Part shown: in pieces, positions 53,441-63,854 of the stretch
How positions within the stretch are numbered: position 1 is the first letter of the stretch
Layout of the letters: the number at the start of each line of letters is the position of its first letter
Source: Phanerochaete sordida
Taxonomy: Eukaryota > Basidiomycota > Agaricomycetes > Polyporales > Phanerochaetaceae
Length of the DNA: 64,000 nucleotides
Assembly: GCA_019973155.2 (NCBI GenBank)
Contig: BPQB01000001.1
Coordinates: 248,001-312,000, forward strand
Reading direction: 5' to 3'
Position numbers and translations under genes: made by a program
The notes under the pieces: model-generated
The model's database searches: none
What the model was told of the DNA's origin: nothing
What the model saw: only the letters and a program-made list of their open reading frames with translations

Positions 53441-56400
53441 GGCAAACGACTCGGTGCTTTGAAAAGTGCAGCAAGTTCTGACTTTCAACAAAAACGCTCC
53501 GCTCAACTTGTACGTGCCTGTGATCGTCTGTGACTGTTTGTGTAACTTAAGCTTTCCATCACACAGGAACTAGAATAACAGTTCAATATTCACTGCTGCA
53601 TGGCGCCCGCCGTCGTCTGGCGTGATGCTATCCAGAACGAGCCTAGGAAGGCCGTCGGCGTCAACGCATAGGCAAAAAACATCGCATGCGACGAATGCAC
53701 GCGATCTCCGTCAGCTGCCAGCTCGATTCCACCCTCTGCCCCGCCGACGCGACGTGGCTTACACTCGGCCGGACGCTTGGAGCGGCGCCTTCGTGCGCCT
53801 GTCATCCGCGCCTTGCGTCGCCAACCGCGGACGTGTGGCTTCGCGCGTGCGACGGCTGCCCCGCCGCGTGTATTCTCAGCGACTCAAGTGCAGTGCTCGA
53901 CTTTTAGCGTGCGAGGCGGTCCGTCTTGCTCCGAAGGGGCGCGAGCCTGAGGTGACAACGGCAGGCATGATTTGTCATGTGCAGTGCTTATCGGGGCGAC
54001 GCTATTTCTGCTCAGGCTGGGGCAGTGATTCTTTTGCCTTCAAGGGCTCAGCGCTCAGGGCCGTAGGCTTCTGGCCTTGGTCTTCATCTGGGAAAACCCC
54101 CGATGCTAGTTACTGTTAAATAGCCCCAATACATGTAAATAGCATTGCATTAGCATAAAACACTAATGAACTGACCCCCTTATTAAAATTGCTATGATAG
54201 TACTAAATAGCGGTCAAATAGTACGGAATAGTATTGGGTGAGTACCTTGATAGTACTCACCGGAGATTATCCCTAGACTCTACAGCCATTATGTTGCATT
54301 ACACATGAGGCTTGGGCATGCATTAGATCCATGAAGGTAATCAGCAATGCTATTGATGTAGGTACACAGTAATACTACATGATTAGGGCCGTGTATATAT
54401 ATCGAGTGTTCGCTACCCATTGCCGGTCACCAGCAGTACCTAACTGTCCCTACAACGCTCACGCGCTCCTGCCAAGATCTTCCTCGCGCATGGGCAACAA
54501 CCCCAGCGCGATGTAACGCTGCTGTGCACGAGCCCGTCAGAACATGGCGGAGAGGCATGCTGCGGCACGACGTCGTTCGCGCTAGCCAAGGGGCGACGAC
54601 ACGCACGCCCACGCGATAAGGGAGCGGAGGACACGTCCGCACGCCCGCGCCCCCGCGCAGGAACGGCTGTGGGCGCGGGTGCTCGAGCACAGCGACAGAC
54701 GCCGAGCAGGTCGGTGGTGCACGTTCGTGAGCGTCGGTCGCAGCGGACGCGAGTGTGGCAGCAGCAGAGCGCACTACGGCGGGCAGCGGTGGCCGGGCAC
54801 CGACGGTGCGGTGGACGATTTGCTGCGAGCCCGAGCGATGGCGGCGCGGCTGGGTTCGGACCGGGATATTGCTGTAGGTGAGCGTACGCTCGCGAGCTTG
54901 AGTGCGGTCATGGGAGGCGGTCGACAATAGCGGTGCGCACCATATCAATGTGCGTGAGCTTGGGCTCGTGTATAGCACTGGGAGCGCGAAGCCGGGCTCA
55001 GGAACGGGGCGGTGAATGGGAGAAGTCGCAGGGAGCACGCCGTCCGGTGACGGACATCCCAGCGTGCAGAGTCGCCGTTCGCGTTGGACGTTCAAGTGCT
55101 GTGGTGGGTGCGTAGTAGTCTGTGGACGGAGAAGACGCGTCAGCTATCGCGAGAGAACGTTGCACGCACCTTGGCCAGCCGCATGCGTGTTTGTCCCATC
55201 CTCCCCGTCCATGACCAGTTGGCGGAGCAGTCCTCGGCGTGTCTGGGAGTGTGTTACTGTACTTGGTCGAGGCAAGAAAAGGCTAGAGTTTGGCGGCGGT
55301 GGAGAGGATGCATGGGAAACGGGATGTGGTGGTGGTGACGGGTTAAGTTCAACTTCGAACTTCGCACGTCACACGCAAAGCGCCGAAGACCAAGCGCGGT
55401 CGGCGCTTCTCACAGCAAGCTCAAGGTCGACTCCGTTCTGCTGCACCGACTGCACGCCCAGAGCCGGAGCGTCGTGTGCGCGCACGTTCACTACATGGTC
55501 GACATGAATTTCAGACCGTCCGGTCGATATTAGCACTGACCTCGCCCTGTGCCGATACAGATTGCAGCGGGCAACAGCCAGAACTCGTGCACGCAAACCC
55601 AAACACACAGAAGTCGTTTGCACACTGCGTCAGCGTAGTTCAACGGCAGCCTTAAAGTATCGTCAGCCGTGTATTTACTGCACGCTGAATTTAGTGGTCG
55701 CAAAGCTCAGGAAAACCGTAAGATGTGCCACACATGAACATTGCCTTTGTTGTCTCGACCACACCACTACGTTCGACTCACGGTCGCTGCGCGTGGTGTA
55801 CAAGCCCTGTACAAAACTCCAGCACGCTGTGTGATGTGAGCAGAGTACAAATAGACCCAGATTAGCACAACACTAGTTAAAAAGTGCAGATAGTACTTAC
55901 ATAGCATACTCAGAGTAGAATAGTCACGGCTGAATCTCAGAAGAATAGAGTAGCAGATTTAACTCTATCATAACACCAGCAGAGTCGTAATAAATCTGCC
56001 ATAATCTCTTGAGAGTTGCATAGTAGATTTACTTACAGCATAATAGTGACATAGTAGATTAGAGAGAATAGAACGTAAAGAGTCTCTGCATAGCAGGATT
56101 GATAGACTCTGAGTTGCGTAATAGTGCACATTAGTATATTAGACCGTCTTGAATATCTCATGAGTACAAGTAACGCTAAATACGGGCTAATTAGCGTTTC
56201 GGGTTTTTCCAGATGTTGTTTGGTTGGGGAACGAGGAAGTTACTTGTGTAGGATATGCCTACCCATAAGCGTTCTTGGTGCGTCGCAGATCGCCCGACTG
56301 CGTACGTAAAAAACGGCAAGGTCTTGATGATTCTGATTGTTCTCTAGATTCGGTTCTACTTCACAGTAGCCTTATAATCGCAGAGTGCGATCGATGTCGT

Positions 56401-56517
56401 TGCATCGCACCCTACACTGGTCCTCCTCCCAGTGCGGTGAGCCAGCCCTGCTCACACATCACCCGCTGAACGAGCTGACGGCTTTCAAGTTTAGCTTTAG
56501 GGAGATACTCAAGCATC
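53441..56517. other. Gene-poor, AT-rich island between units B and C
   Basis: About 3 kb without a supported gene. Composition changes several times. 54100-54420 and 55840-56160 are AT-rich with repeated TAGTA and ATAGTAGATTTA-like words, while 54430-55500 is GC-rich. A 9 bp perfect inverted repeat sits at 54237-54261. Short frames on both strands show no motifs. It may be a decayed mobile element or inserted segment that split the tandem array, but I see no transposase or long terminal repeats. Confidence 0.5.
54237..54261. repeat. Short perfect inverted repeat (hairpin)
   Basis: GGTGAGTAC, seven-base loop, GTACTCACC. It lies in the AT-rich island and could form a stem-loop or be the end of a miniature element. 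Confidence 0.6.
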
Positions 56518-57513
56518 ATGACCCAGATTCTTTCCGAAGACCGTGATTCGGGCAGCGACTCAGATAACACGGTTGTCGAGGGCGCAGTGGCTCCCCAGCC
56601 CAAGGACTCCCTCATAGAGTCCGAAACTCCTCTCATATGTGACGATACATCCTCTGTCGAAGAACCGGCTCCGCCTGCAGCAGAAAGGCTCAAGGTCGAG
56701 GTTGGCGAGTTCAAGACACTCCACCATTGGACCAAGCCCACGGCGTCGACCTGCCATACTGCATTCTTCGCGCAGGCACACACCACCGCACCGAAACTCG
56801 TCTTGGGTCTGAACAAAGTAGACCTCAGCCCCATCGTACGTCTGCGCGCCGCGGTGCGCAGCGTCGACCCTCGCGGCGCGCACATCGAGCTCGCTGCGTG
56901 GTCGACGACGGCGCACTACGGCTCGGGATGCGCGTGGCTCGCCGTGCCCGCGGAGAGCGACATACAGTGCGGGCGGCACAGCACGTGGGAGGACTGGCCG
57001 TTCGGGCGGCGCGTGCAGAAGAAGCACGTGTGGATCGCGTTCGCGCGGCCGTTCGCCGCACCGCCGCGCGTCGTCGCCTGGCTCGACGCGCTCGACGCGT
57101 GCATGATGGCGAACGTCCGCGCGTGCGTCTGGGCGGACGGCGTCACGCGCGAGGGCTTCACTCTGCACCTCAGCACGTGGGCCGACTCGCGCCTCTGGCA
57201 GCTTGGCGCAGGCTGGCTCGCGTACCCCGCCGACCGCACGGACGTGCGCAGCGGGGCCTTTCACACGGAGAGCATCCGCCCTGCGGCGCAGCGTCAGCAC
57301 AAGCACCGCGGTCACATCGAATGGGAGCCCATGACCCGCGCGCCGCGCGTCTTCGCCGCGCTCAGCATGCTCGACTTCGAGAAATGGAAGAACCTTCGGG
57401 TCCAAATGCAGACGAGCGAGGTCTCGGCCACTGGCATGGTCATGGACATTGACAGCTGGCACGACACGGTTATGCACAAGGCATCGGCCGTATACGTAGC
57501 CTTTGATGATTGA
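56518..57513 (+). CDS. H-type lectin domain protein
   Basis: Single exon, 331 residues. After an acidic, Ser-rich N-terminus come about three repeats of the H-type lectin fold: a strand with F.PF..PP.V (FARPFAAPPRVVAWLDALDA), a middle VxxxGFxLxxxxW (VTREGFTLHLSTWADSRL) and a closing W(L/A)A(Y/V)P (GAGWLAYPADRTD). The other repeats have VLGLNKVDLSP, AHIELAAWSTTAHYGSGCAWLAVP and MLDFEKWKNLRVQMQTSEVSATGM. H-type lectins bind GalNAc-like sugars; in fungi they are linked to defence or self-recognition, but this is by family. No signal peptide is present, as for many fungal lectins that leave by non-classical routes. It has no intron, unlike most genes here. Confidence 0.8.
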   Translation: MTQILSEDRDSGSDSDNTVVEGAVAPQPKDSLIESETPLICDDTSSVEEPAPPAAERLKVEVGEFKTLHHWTKPTASTCHTAFFAQAHTTAPKLVLGLNKVDLSPIVRLRAAVRSVDPRGAHIELAAWSTTAHYGSGCAWLAVPAESDIQCGRHSTWEDWPFGRRVQKKHVWIAFARPFAAPPRVVAWLDALDACMMANVRACVWADGVTREGFTLHLSTWADSRLWQLGAGWLAYPADRTDVRSGAFHTESIRPAAQRQHKHRGHIEWEPMTRAPRVFAALSMLDFEKWKNLRVQMQTSEVSATGMVMDIDSWHDTVMHKASAVYVAFDD

Positions 57514-57819
57514 TAGGACTCCCTTTACATTTCTTGCAATTTTCTGCCGCCAAATTTGTTGTATGTTGTATCGACACGTTATGTGTTCCGCTGTATATTG
57601 ACATTGAAATATAACCCCTTCTCGACGCTGCCGGCTCGAGCAATGAGCCCTGCCTTTCTGTATTTTGCTGATGGGCCAAGGGCCTCTGCTGCCTGGCTTG
57701 CGCCAGTACACGTCGACGTCAGCTACACATGCTCTCGCGCAGAAGGGTCGCTTGCTTCCACTTGGCAGAGAGCTCATGAGTCACAGCTGGATCTGGGCGA
57801 TCCCGGGCCGCTGCGAGGG
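57514..57819. other. 3' flank of lectin gene
   Basis: No gene seen. Confidence 0.4.
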
Positions 57820-58060
57820 CCACCAATTTGCGTGGTCGCATGTTTATTATCTGAAGATGTATACATTCCCCCATGTGCTTGTTTACATGACCTGCCGCTG
57901 ACAGGTGAGCCAGTCAAGTCCTTCGAGGTCAAGGTAGCACAAGATCTAAACCATTTCGATCGATCCGGTCGCATATTGCTACATTTCGCTGCCTAAATGG
58001 CCTCTGGGTTTCGTGGGACACCTTTGGCAATAATACACATCTCGTCACTTGATATATTTC
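57820..58060 (+). pseudogene. Duplicated 3' end of the p24 gene (unit C)
   Basis: Matches the same p24 end as the unit B copy (TTGCGTGGTCGCATG, then a decayed last exon with TCCTTCGAGGTCAAGG, then the 3' flank with AATAATACACATCTCGTCA). It is more diverged and its splice sites are damaged. Not translatable. Confidence 0.7.
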
Positions 58061-58125
58061 AGCGAACTGAGATCGTTCCTAATGTCATCACATACTACAC
58101 ATTATATAACCTCCGACAATCGCCG

Positions 58126-60510
58126 TCACAGCCCACACTCGCAACGACGCAGAGACGAGGCTTGGCCGATCCGCTGTGCATTGACTGAGCTGCCCATTAA
58201 ATTACCACACTGATAGCAAAAGTGGCTAGATAAGAAGTCAGCATCAATGTCAACATTATCGTACACGTCCACTCACGTGTTGCATCCCCGGCTTGTGCAC
58301 TGCGAATAAATCAGCGAGGCAACTTCGCTTTGCGGAGTGAGTACTTACTGTCATGTGACTACAGCCTGAAATCCTCTCCACTGGGGTCCGACAGCCTGAC
58401 AATGACCGTCAGCAGTCGAGCCTTGTATGGAATCGGCAGGCGCATACCTGGACAATATTTCCATCCCTGTTGTCCCATTAACGTATTAAGCTCTACCGTA
58501 CCGTCGCAGGAGTGCGCTGCAGTGGGACTATCGAGCATCTGGCTGCACGTCTTGCACCAGGACCGCTTGCACCTGGGCAAAGGGCACGTGATGATGCTGA
58601 CGTCGTTTAGCTCGTCCTTGGCGACGAAAAACGAATTGTTACATCTGGTCGGTCATGTTCAGCATGGGGTTTAGCAATGTTACCTGAGCACATACCCTCG
58701 ACAGCGCAGCAGTATCGAAAACGGAGCCATCTGGAGCTCGACGAATATCGCATATAGGGCCTCCGAGAGCCCGATCTGCTGCACGAACGCGTCGCCAATC
58801 ACTGTCGCAAGAGATACATAAGCACCCTCCTGGTTTCGCAAGCCCAGCACGCACCTGAAAGGCTGCCGCCGCTCTTGTTCGCGCTGCAGAGCGGGCACAC
58901 GATCGGATAGACGCGCTGCGCGAGCTGCGTCGCGACGTACGCGCGGATGCAGTCGCGGCAGAACATGTGATCGCAGCCATCGACCTGCGCGACGTCCTCA
59001 AGCGAGTGGCGGTCGAAGCAGATGTTACACAGGAACGTCGCCACGGGCCGCGGCGGCGGCGGCGGCGGCGGGGGCGGGGGCGGGTCATTGCGCGACCACC
59101 GTTGTAGACTCGGAGGGGCCGCCGATCGGTCGATCGTGTTCGACGCCGAGGGTGGGGCTGCCAAGGGACGGGTGCGCGCGACTGCGTTCGAAGCCGAGGG
59201 CCGGTTGTGCGCGGCCGCGTTCGACGTTGACGGTGTACGCGCGACGCTGCAGAAGAGCTCCTGTCGCTGCAGCGCAAGACCGTGCTTGTTATTCTTAGTG
59301 TCGTCGTGTTGGGAAAACGCGCGGGCCTTGCCTTTGACAGACGAGGCGGGCTCGGATGGTAACGAGCGCGCACGCGTGAAGCTGTCGAGGCCGCGCTCCT
59401 GCTCCTGCTCCTGCTGCTTCTGCGTGGACGCGAGGCCGCCCACAGTGTCGCCGTCCTGGCTGGACGCGCGCGCTTTGCCTTTGGGAGGCGAGGTGGGCGA
59501 GGTTAGCGCGGACTGCGCTCTGGGTGCGCACGCGTCCCTGGACGGGAGCTGTGACGTACGCCGCAGCGAGGAGAAGGACCAGATACTGCCGCGCGAGCTC
59601 CGGCGCAGCGCTGCGATCTCTGAGTGGAGCCGCGTGTTCTCCGCCTTAACTTGATCCTGCTCTGCGCGCAGCGCGAGGATCTCGAGGCTGGCTTGCATTG
59701 TCGTGTTCATCCAGTAGTCCGCGTCATCTTGTTCAAGTTGGGGGTGTGCAACGAAGTGGTGCCCGGAAAAATCGCCGAGCTCTTGTGTCTCCCATCGCAT
59801 CTCTTGATCTGCAGCCAAGGAGGAGTCCTCGCGAAATAGGTCCAGTAGATAATGAGCTGCGTAGTACACAGATTTGTGGATTATGAATGCAGCGCCACTC
59901 GGATGGACGCCTGGTCGGGATTGGGAGTCGAAGATGACGTAGAAATCATCGCCGTCATCGCCGAGGATGTAGAAGCAGGCAATAATTCTCGGTGGTTGGG
60001 TGATGATCACACAAGATGTGCCGTGATAGTTGCTGCTTTCTCGTCTGAGCTGTCTTCACTTGCATCGTCAGCAAATGGTGGGGTCGAAACCGTACGGCGT
60101 ACTTCAGCATCGTGCAATAACTCTCATGGCAACTCCTTCCATATTCAACTTCCAGGAAATTCAAAGATCGCTGGAACATAGGCGATCTTCTGATATCTTC
60201 GACTCCTAGATGCGAAGAGCTTGTCCAGGTCTCGCGGATACTCAACACCTCCTATGTCTCATTCAGTAAGAATTGAATAGCCATATATGTGTTCACGTAC
60301 ATCGGCCGTAGATTCAGTCATCATGTCGAGCAAGAGCGCATGTCCACGCAGCCCCCCACGCTCCTTGAGCAGCACCGCCCTGGCGCAGTTCATGGCAGCG
60401 AGCCCGCATGCCGAGGGGCCTGCAGCGTCGCCATACTTGTTTCTTCCATGTGCAACCACATGACGCTCTAGTCTTCCACTCAAGATTGCTTGCAGAGCGT
60501 CTGGACTCAT
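58126..60510 (-). CDS. RBR E3 ubiquitin ligase with peptidase-like N-terminus, copy C (His lost)
   Basis: Minus-strand exons 60510-60301, 60251-60103, 60053-58855, 58801-58696, 58644-58448, 58395-58349, 58299-58277 and 58225-58126 give 676 residues. The intron 2 acceptor has shifted to GTGAAG, keeping the frame. The N-terminal Cys motif is intact (GPSACGLAAMNCARAVLLKE), but the DSHPRP motif of copy A is DSQSRP here: the putative catalytic His is Gln164. A polyproline run sits before RING1 (CNICFDRHSLEDVAQVDGCD). IBR (CNNSFFV, CPLPRCKRSWCKTC) and RING2 (KYCPGCRTPVERISGCSHMT, HFCYQCG) look complete, so ligase activity may persist while any peptidase-like activity is lost. Confidence 0.75.
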
Positions 60511-61742
60511 TGTTCCGATGGGACCAGTGAAGGCGTGATGTAGGCCGCGCGGATGCCTTTTGTCCAAGGATCCACACTAAATACGGGAGTGCTCATCGGC
60601 ACTGACCGCAATCTTGTTCCAACTTCGCGATTGAGTTTCGAAGTCGTGGCGTATGCATTGCCTGCAGACTGCAGCCTTGCGGCGACAGGCAGTATCGATG
60701 TCCTGTATGTAGCATAGATACTTCCCATCGCAGTACATAGAGCGATGCGCGACGAGTCACAACAGGTGTCAGAATGGGCGACAGACGAGATTAGCATGAG
60801 CTCCCCTAATTCTATCTGCAAATTACAATTTTCTGGCTCTCCACAAGTGTTCACAGGCACCGCAGTTTATGAAGGGAGCTACAGCCTCGACGAGATGAGC
60901 TGAGGTTCTACTCTGCCTCTAAGAGTCTTCACGAAACAGAGTGGGCTCATAGTCGTGCGTGGCGTATTTGGTGATTGCAGCGCAGAGAAGGCTGGTAGGA
61001 ATAATCAGGTCGAGATAAAAGAGCCGGGCTTCTCGGCGCACCAGCCCGGCTTAGCCGGCTACCTTCGGATCAGATGCTGCAAGGCTCCCGGTGTCCGTCC
61101 GGTCGCTACGCTGTCTTCTCTCGGCGATGACCTCCCCTCAAGCTCCTAGAGTCCTAGCTCCTTCCATAAATTCTGGGACAAAATCAAGGATATTAAAAAG
61201 GTGAGGCTTCCAAGGCATCCACACGCGGCGAATGGAGTGCTGCTTATATCAAAATTCGAGCTTGACGGGTTAAGGTTGATGGCCATGGGCGAGGCTGTTG
61301 GGCAAAATATGTCATCAAGTAAGGATGCGTTGGTTGTTGGCCTCGAGCAGCAAAGTTTCGAGTGAAACCACTCAGGTATGTGCTTTTGATGCTGTGCAAT
61401 TGTTGGTCTTCAGCTCAGGAATTGAGTAAGTCTCTCACTGGAGAAGCAAGTTGCCGCCTTGAAGACGAGAGCATGTGAGCTGCGACTGCATCGTGCTCGA
61501 CTTTCACGGTAGTATTGCCCAACTATTTGGTCAGCTCTAACACGTAGAAGTCTCATGCACCTTTACATCAAACAGTTGAAATCCAGGGGTCAATTAAAGA
61601 CTTCCTGGCCACGTTCCCAAAGCTGTGTATTCTTTACCTCATTATGACCTCTCGCACGAGGTCATCGTGCGCATTTGCACTCTGGGAGACGCTGTGGCTC
61701 TCACTCCGCATCCTTGACCTGGATTGCTATAGCACCTCCCCA
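60511..61742. other. Upstream region of RBR copy C and promoter of BTB copy 4
   Basis: The first 700 bases are homologous to the upstream regions of RBR copies A and B. The rest is unique and should include the BTB copy 4 promoter. No gene seen. Confidence 0.5.
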
Positions 61743-63854
61743 ATGTCGTCAGGAACCCCTTCCGAGGTATCTGATCTGTCCCTTTCGAGTGGCGACGAGT
61801 CTTTCGTGGATATTCAACAAATGTCCTCGACGTCACCAAGGCCTCTATCCCTAGATCAGCCTCAGGGAGCCGCCTGGTCTGAGCCTTCCGTCAAGAGCGA
61901 GATGATCACCCACAAGCACGCTAGGTACCATTTTGAGGACGGTTCAGTTCAGTTCTTGGTCAGTACCATTGTCTTCGTAGCGCGATGGCTCTGATCTTTT
62001 CGGGCAGGTGGAAGGATACGAATATCGCCTCCATCGCTATCTTTTCTCCCGAGACTCTTCATATTGGGAGAACATATTCGCGCATGGCACGAACCTCGAA
62101 AATACGTTCAGCCTGACATACAACAAATCTGCCGATTTCGATGCATTTTTGTCTGTACTTTACGCGACGTATGAACCTGCCCATCTCTTCTGCACGATCG
62201 TCATTCTCACAAGGCAAGCAGATGCTACAGCCCTCCAGATATTCGCTCTGTAGCCGAATGGTCGGCTGTACTTCGCCTCTCTACGGAATGGTCTTTTGAT
62301 GGCATCCGAAAACTTGCCCTGCAGCAACTCGAGCCGATCGCAAGCCCTATCGAGAAGATCGTGCTGAGCCACTCGCAAAGCATCCCCGAATGGCGTCCCG
62401 CAGCGTACACTGCCCTGTGCCAGCGGCCTAACCCGCTGACCGCCCAGGAGATCAGGGTGATCCATGCCGAAGACGTCGAGCTCATCATGTCGGTTCGCGA
62501 AGGTCTCCTCCGTGCTGGGGCGACTGCCGACGCGAAGAAGGTTGCGGCCAAGGTTGCGGACGCTATGAAGCGGACACCAACGTCAGCGGCATCTTTTGCT
62601 GCGAAGCCAATACTCTCTATCACCACGACGTCGCCCGCAGCCGTGGACCCAGCACCATCGACTACGATGGCCTCCGACGATCGCTCCATGGCCCCACCGC
62701 CTTCGGCTATAGACACATTGTCGTCCGCCGTCACCGTAGTGCCCACCAACTCGGGATTCATTCATTCTATCTCGGGGGCCGCCCCATTCGGTCGCTCGCA
62801 TAGCGACCCAAAGGTAGCGGAGCCAGGTATGCCGCTGCAGAACGACGCGAGAGCGCAAGGGCAGTCTCCTGGCATCGACTTACGCTTCGACATCGCATCC
62901 CTTTTGTCTCTACTCCAGGTCAACACCGCTCCGGACGTCATTGCGTGTGTTGCGAAGCAGCTTCCACGGACGCTCGTTTGCACAGAAGTTGCCACCCTCC
63001 TCGACGCTCTCACCCTCAAGAACATCGGGGCGACTGCACACAGCCTGTGCCAATGGGCGAGCATCGCCCGGGTCGAGGATGACTGTGCTACTGTTGCGTG
63101 TATTATTGACCTAATTTACGACAAGGCTATCTGTGACACGACCGCCGCCCGCGCATGCGCCCTGCTGTGCCGTCAAGTCATGGACAAAATCTCACCTAGG
63201 ATCCAGGGACAGGGAGTGCGGGAGTGCGCTGGACAGACCACATCGGGCGGACAGCTCTTCCGCAACAGGCTTTTGAGCAAGTGCAAGGTGGAGGTGGATG
63301 ACATCTTTTTAAAGATGAGCTTGCATATGCATGCCGCGACGGAGGAAGACCCATCAGGCATGTGTATCTTCTGCCCGCCAAGCATGTCGAAGACTCACCC
63401 GGCTGTTACAGCCCACAGTACAGACGCGACGACCGACATTGCACGCGACAGGTCGACTACAACACACGAGCGTGCGCGAGCGGCCTTCCGCTTCAATGGC
63501 GAACTCGCGGCTGCGCGTGTGCTGGGCAACCTCGCCATCCTCGACTATCTGGGACGCCTGCTGCCCGCTGGCGATGCCGCTGGCCTCGACGAGCCCGAGA
63601 CCCAGCTCCTCTGCGCGCTGCTCGCGGGCGCCGGGCCGTCTCTCAATACAGGCAGCCCCAAGATGCAGACACGCCTGCAGGGGCATGTCGCGCTCCTCGA
63701 GCGCGTCGACGCCCAGATGGTCTCCGCGCGCACAGCTGAGATGAGAGCGGTACGCCACTTCTCAGGTCTCGAGCCTGCATTACGACTCACTACGCTCCCC
63801 TACGGACAGGAGATCCTGCAGATGCAGGCCCAGGAGTGGCGCGTGGCGCAATGA
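61743..63854 (+). CDS. BTB/POZ domain protein, copy 4
   Basis: Exons 61743-61958, 62008-62168, 62222-63749 and 63810-63854 give 649 residues. The BTB fold is split at the same two places as in copies 2 and 3 (RYHFEDGSVQFL; VEGYEYRLHRYLFSRDSSYW; FDAFLSVLYAT). The conserved helical block (EWSAVLRLSTEWSFDGIRKL, IVLSHSQSIPEWRP, LTAQEIRVIHAEDVELIMSV) and the terminal QMQAQEWRVAQ follow. Intron 1 has a GTCAGT donor. The last intron is 60 bases and in frame, so retention would add 20 residues. The intron found before the last third in copies 2 and 3 appears to be absent. It is the farthest of the four copies and lies beyond the RBR array. Confidence 0.8.

Larger units (their letters stand above)
57820..61240. 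repeat. Tandem duplication unit C
   Basis: Third copy of the p24 3' end plus RBR unit, in the same orientation as A and B but separated from B by about 4.4 kb. Confidence 0.75.

Noticed and set aside
53590..55507. Several 60-220 codon frames between the RBR copy B region and the lectin
   Set aside because: Overlapping on both strands, no motif, no convincing splice pattern.
55636..55779. A-box-like TAGTTCAACGG and B-box-like GTTCGACTC, possible second tRNA or SINE
   Set aside because: The boxes are about 130 bases apart and no acceptor stem pairs around them.
56560..57777. Minus-strand frame of 405 codons across the lectin gene
   Set aside because: Antisense shadow of a GC-rich single-exon gene.
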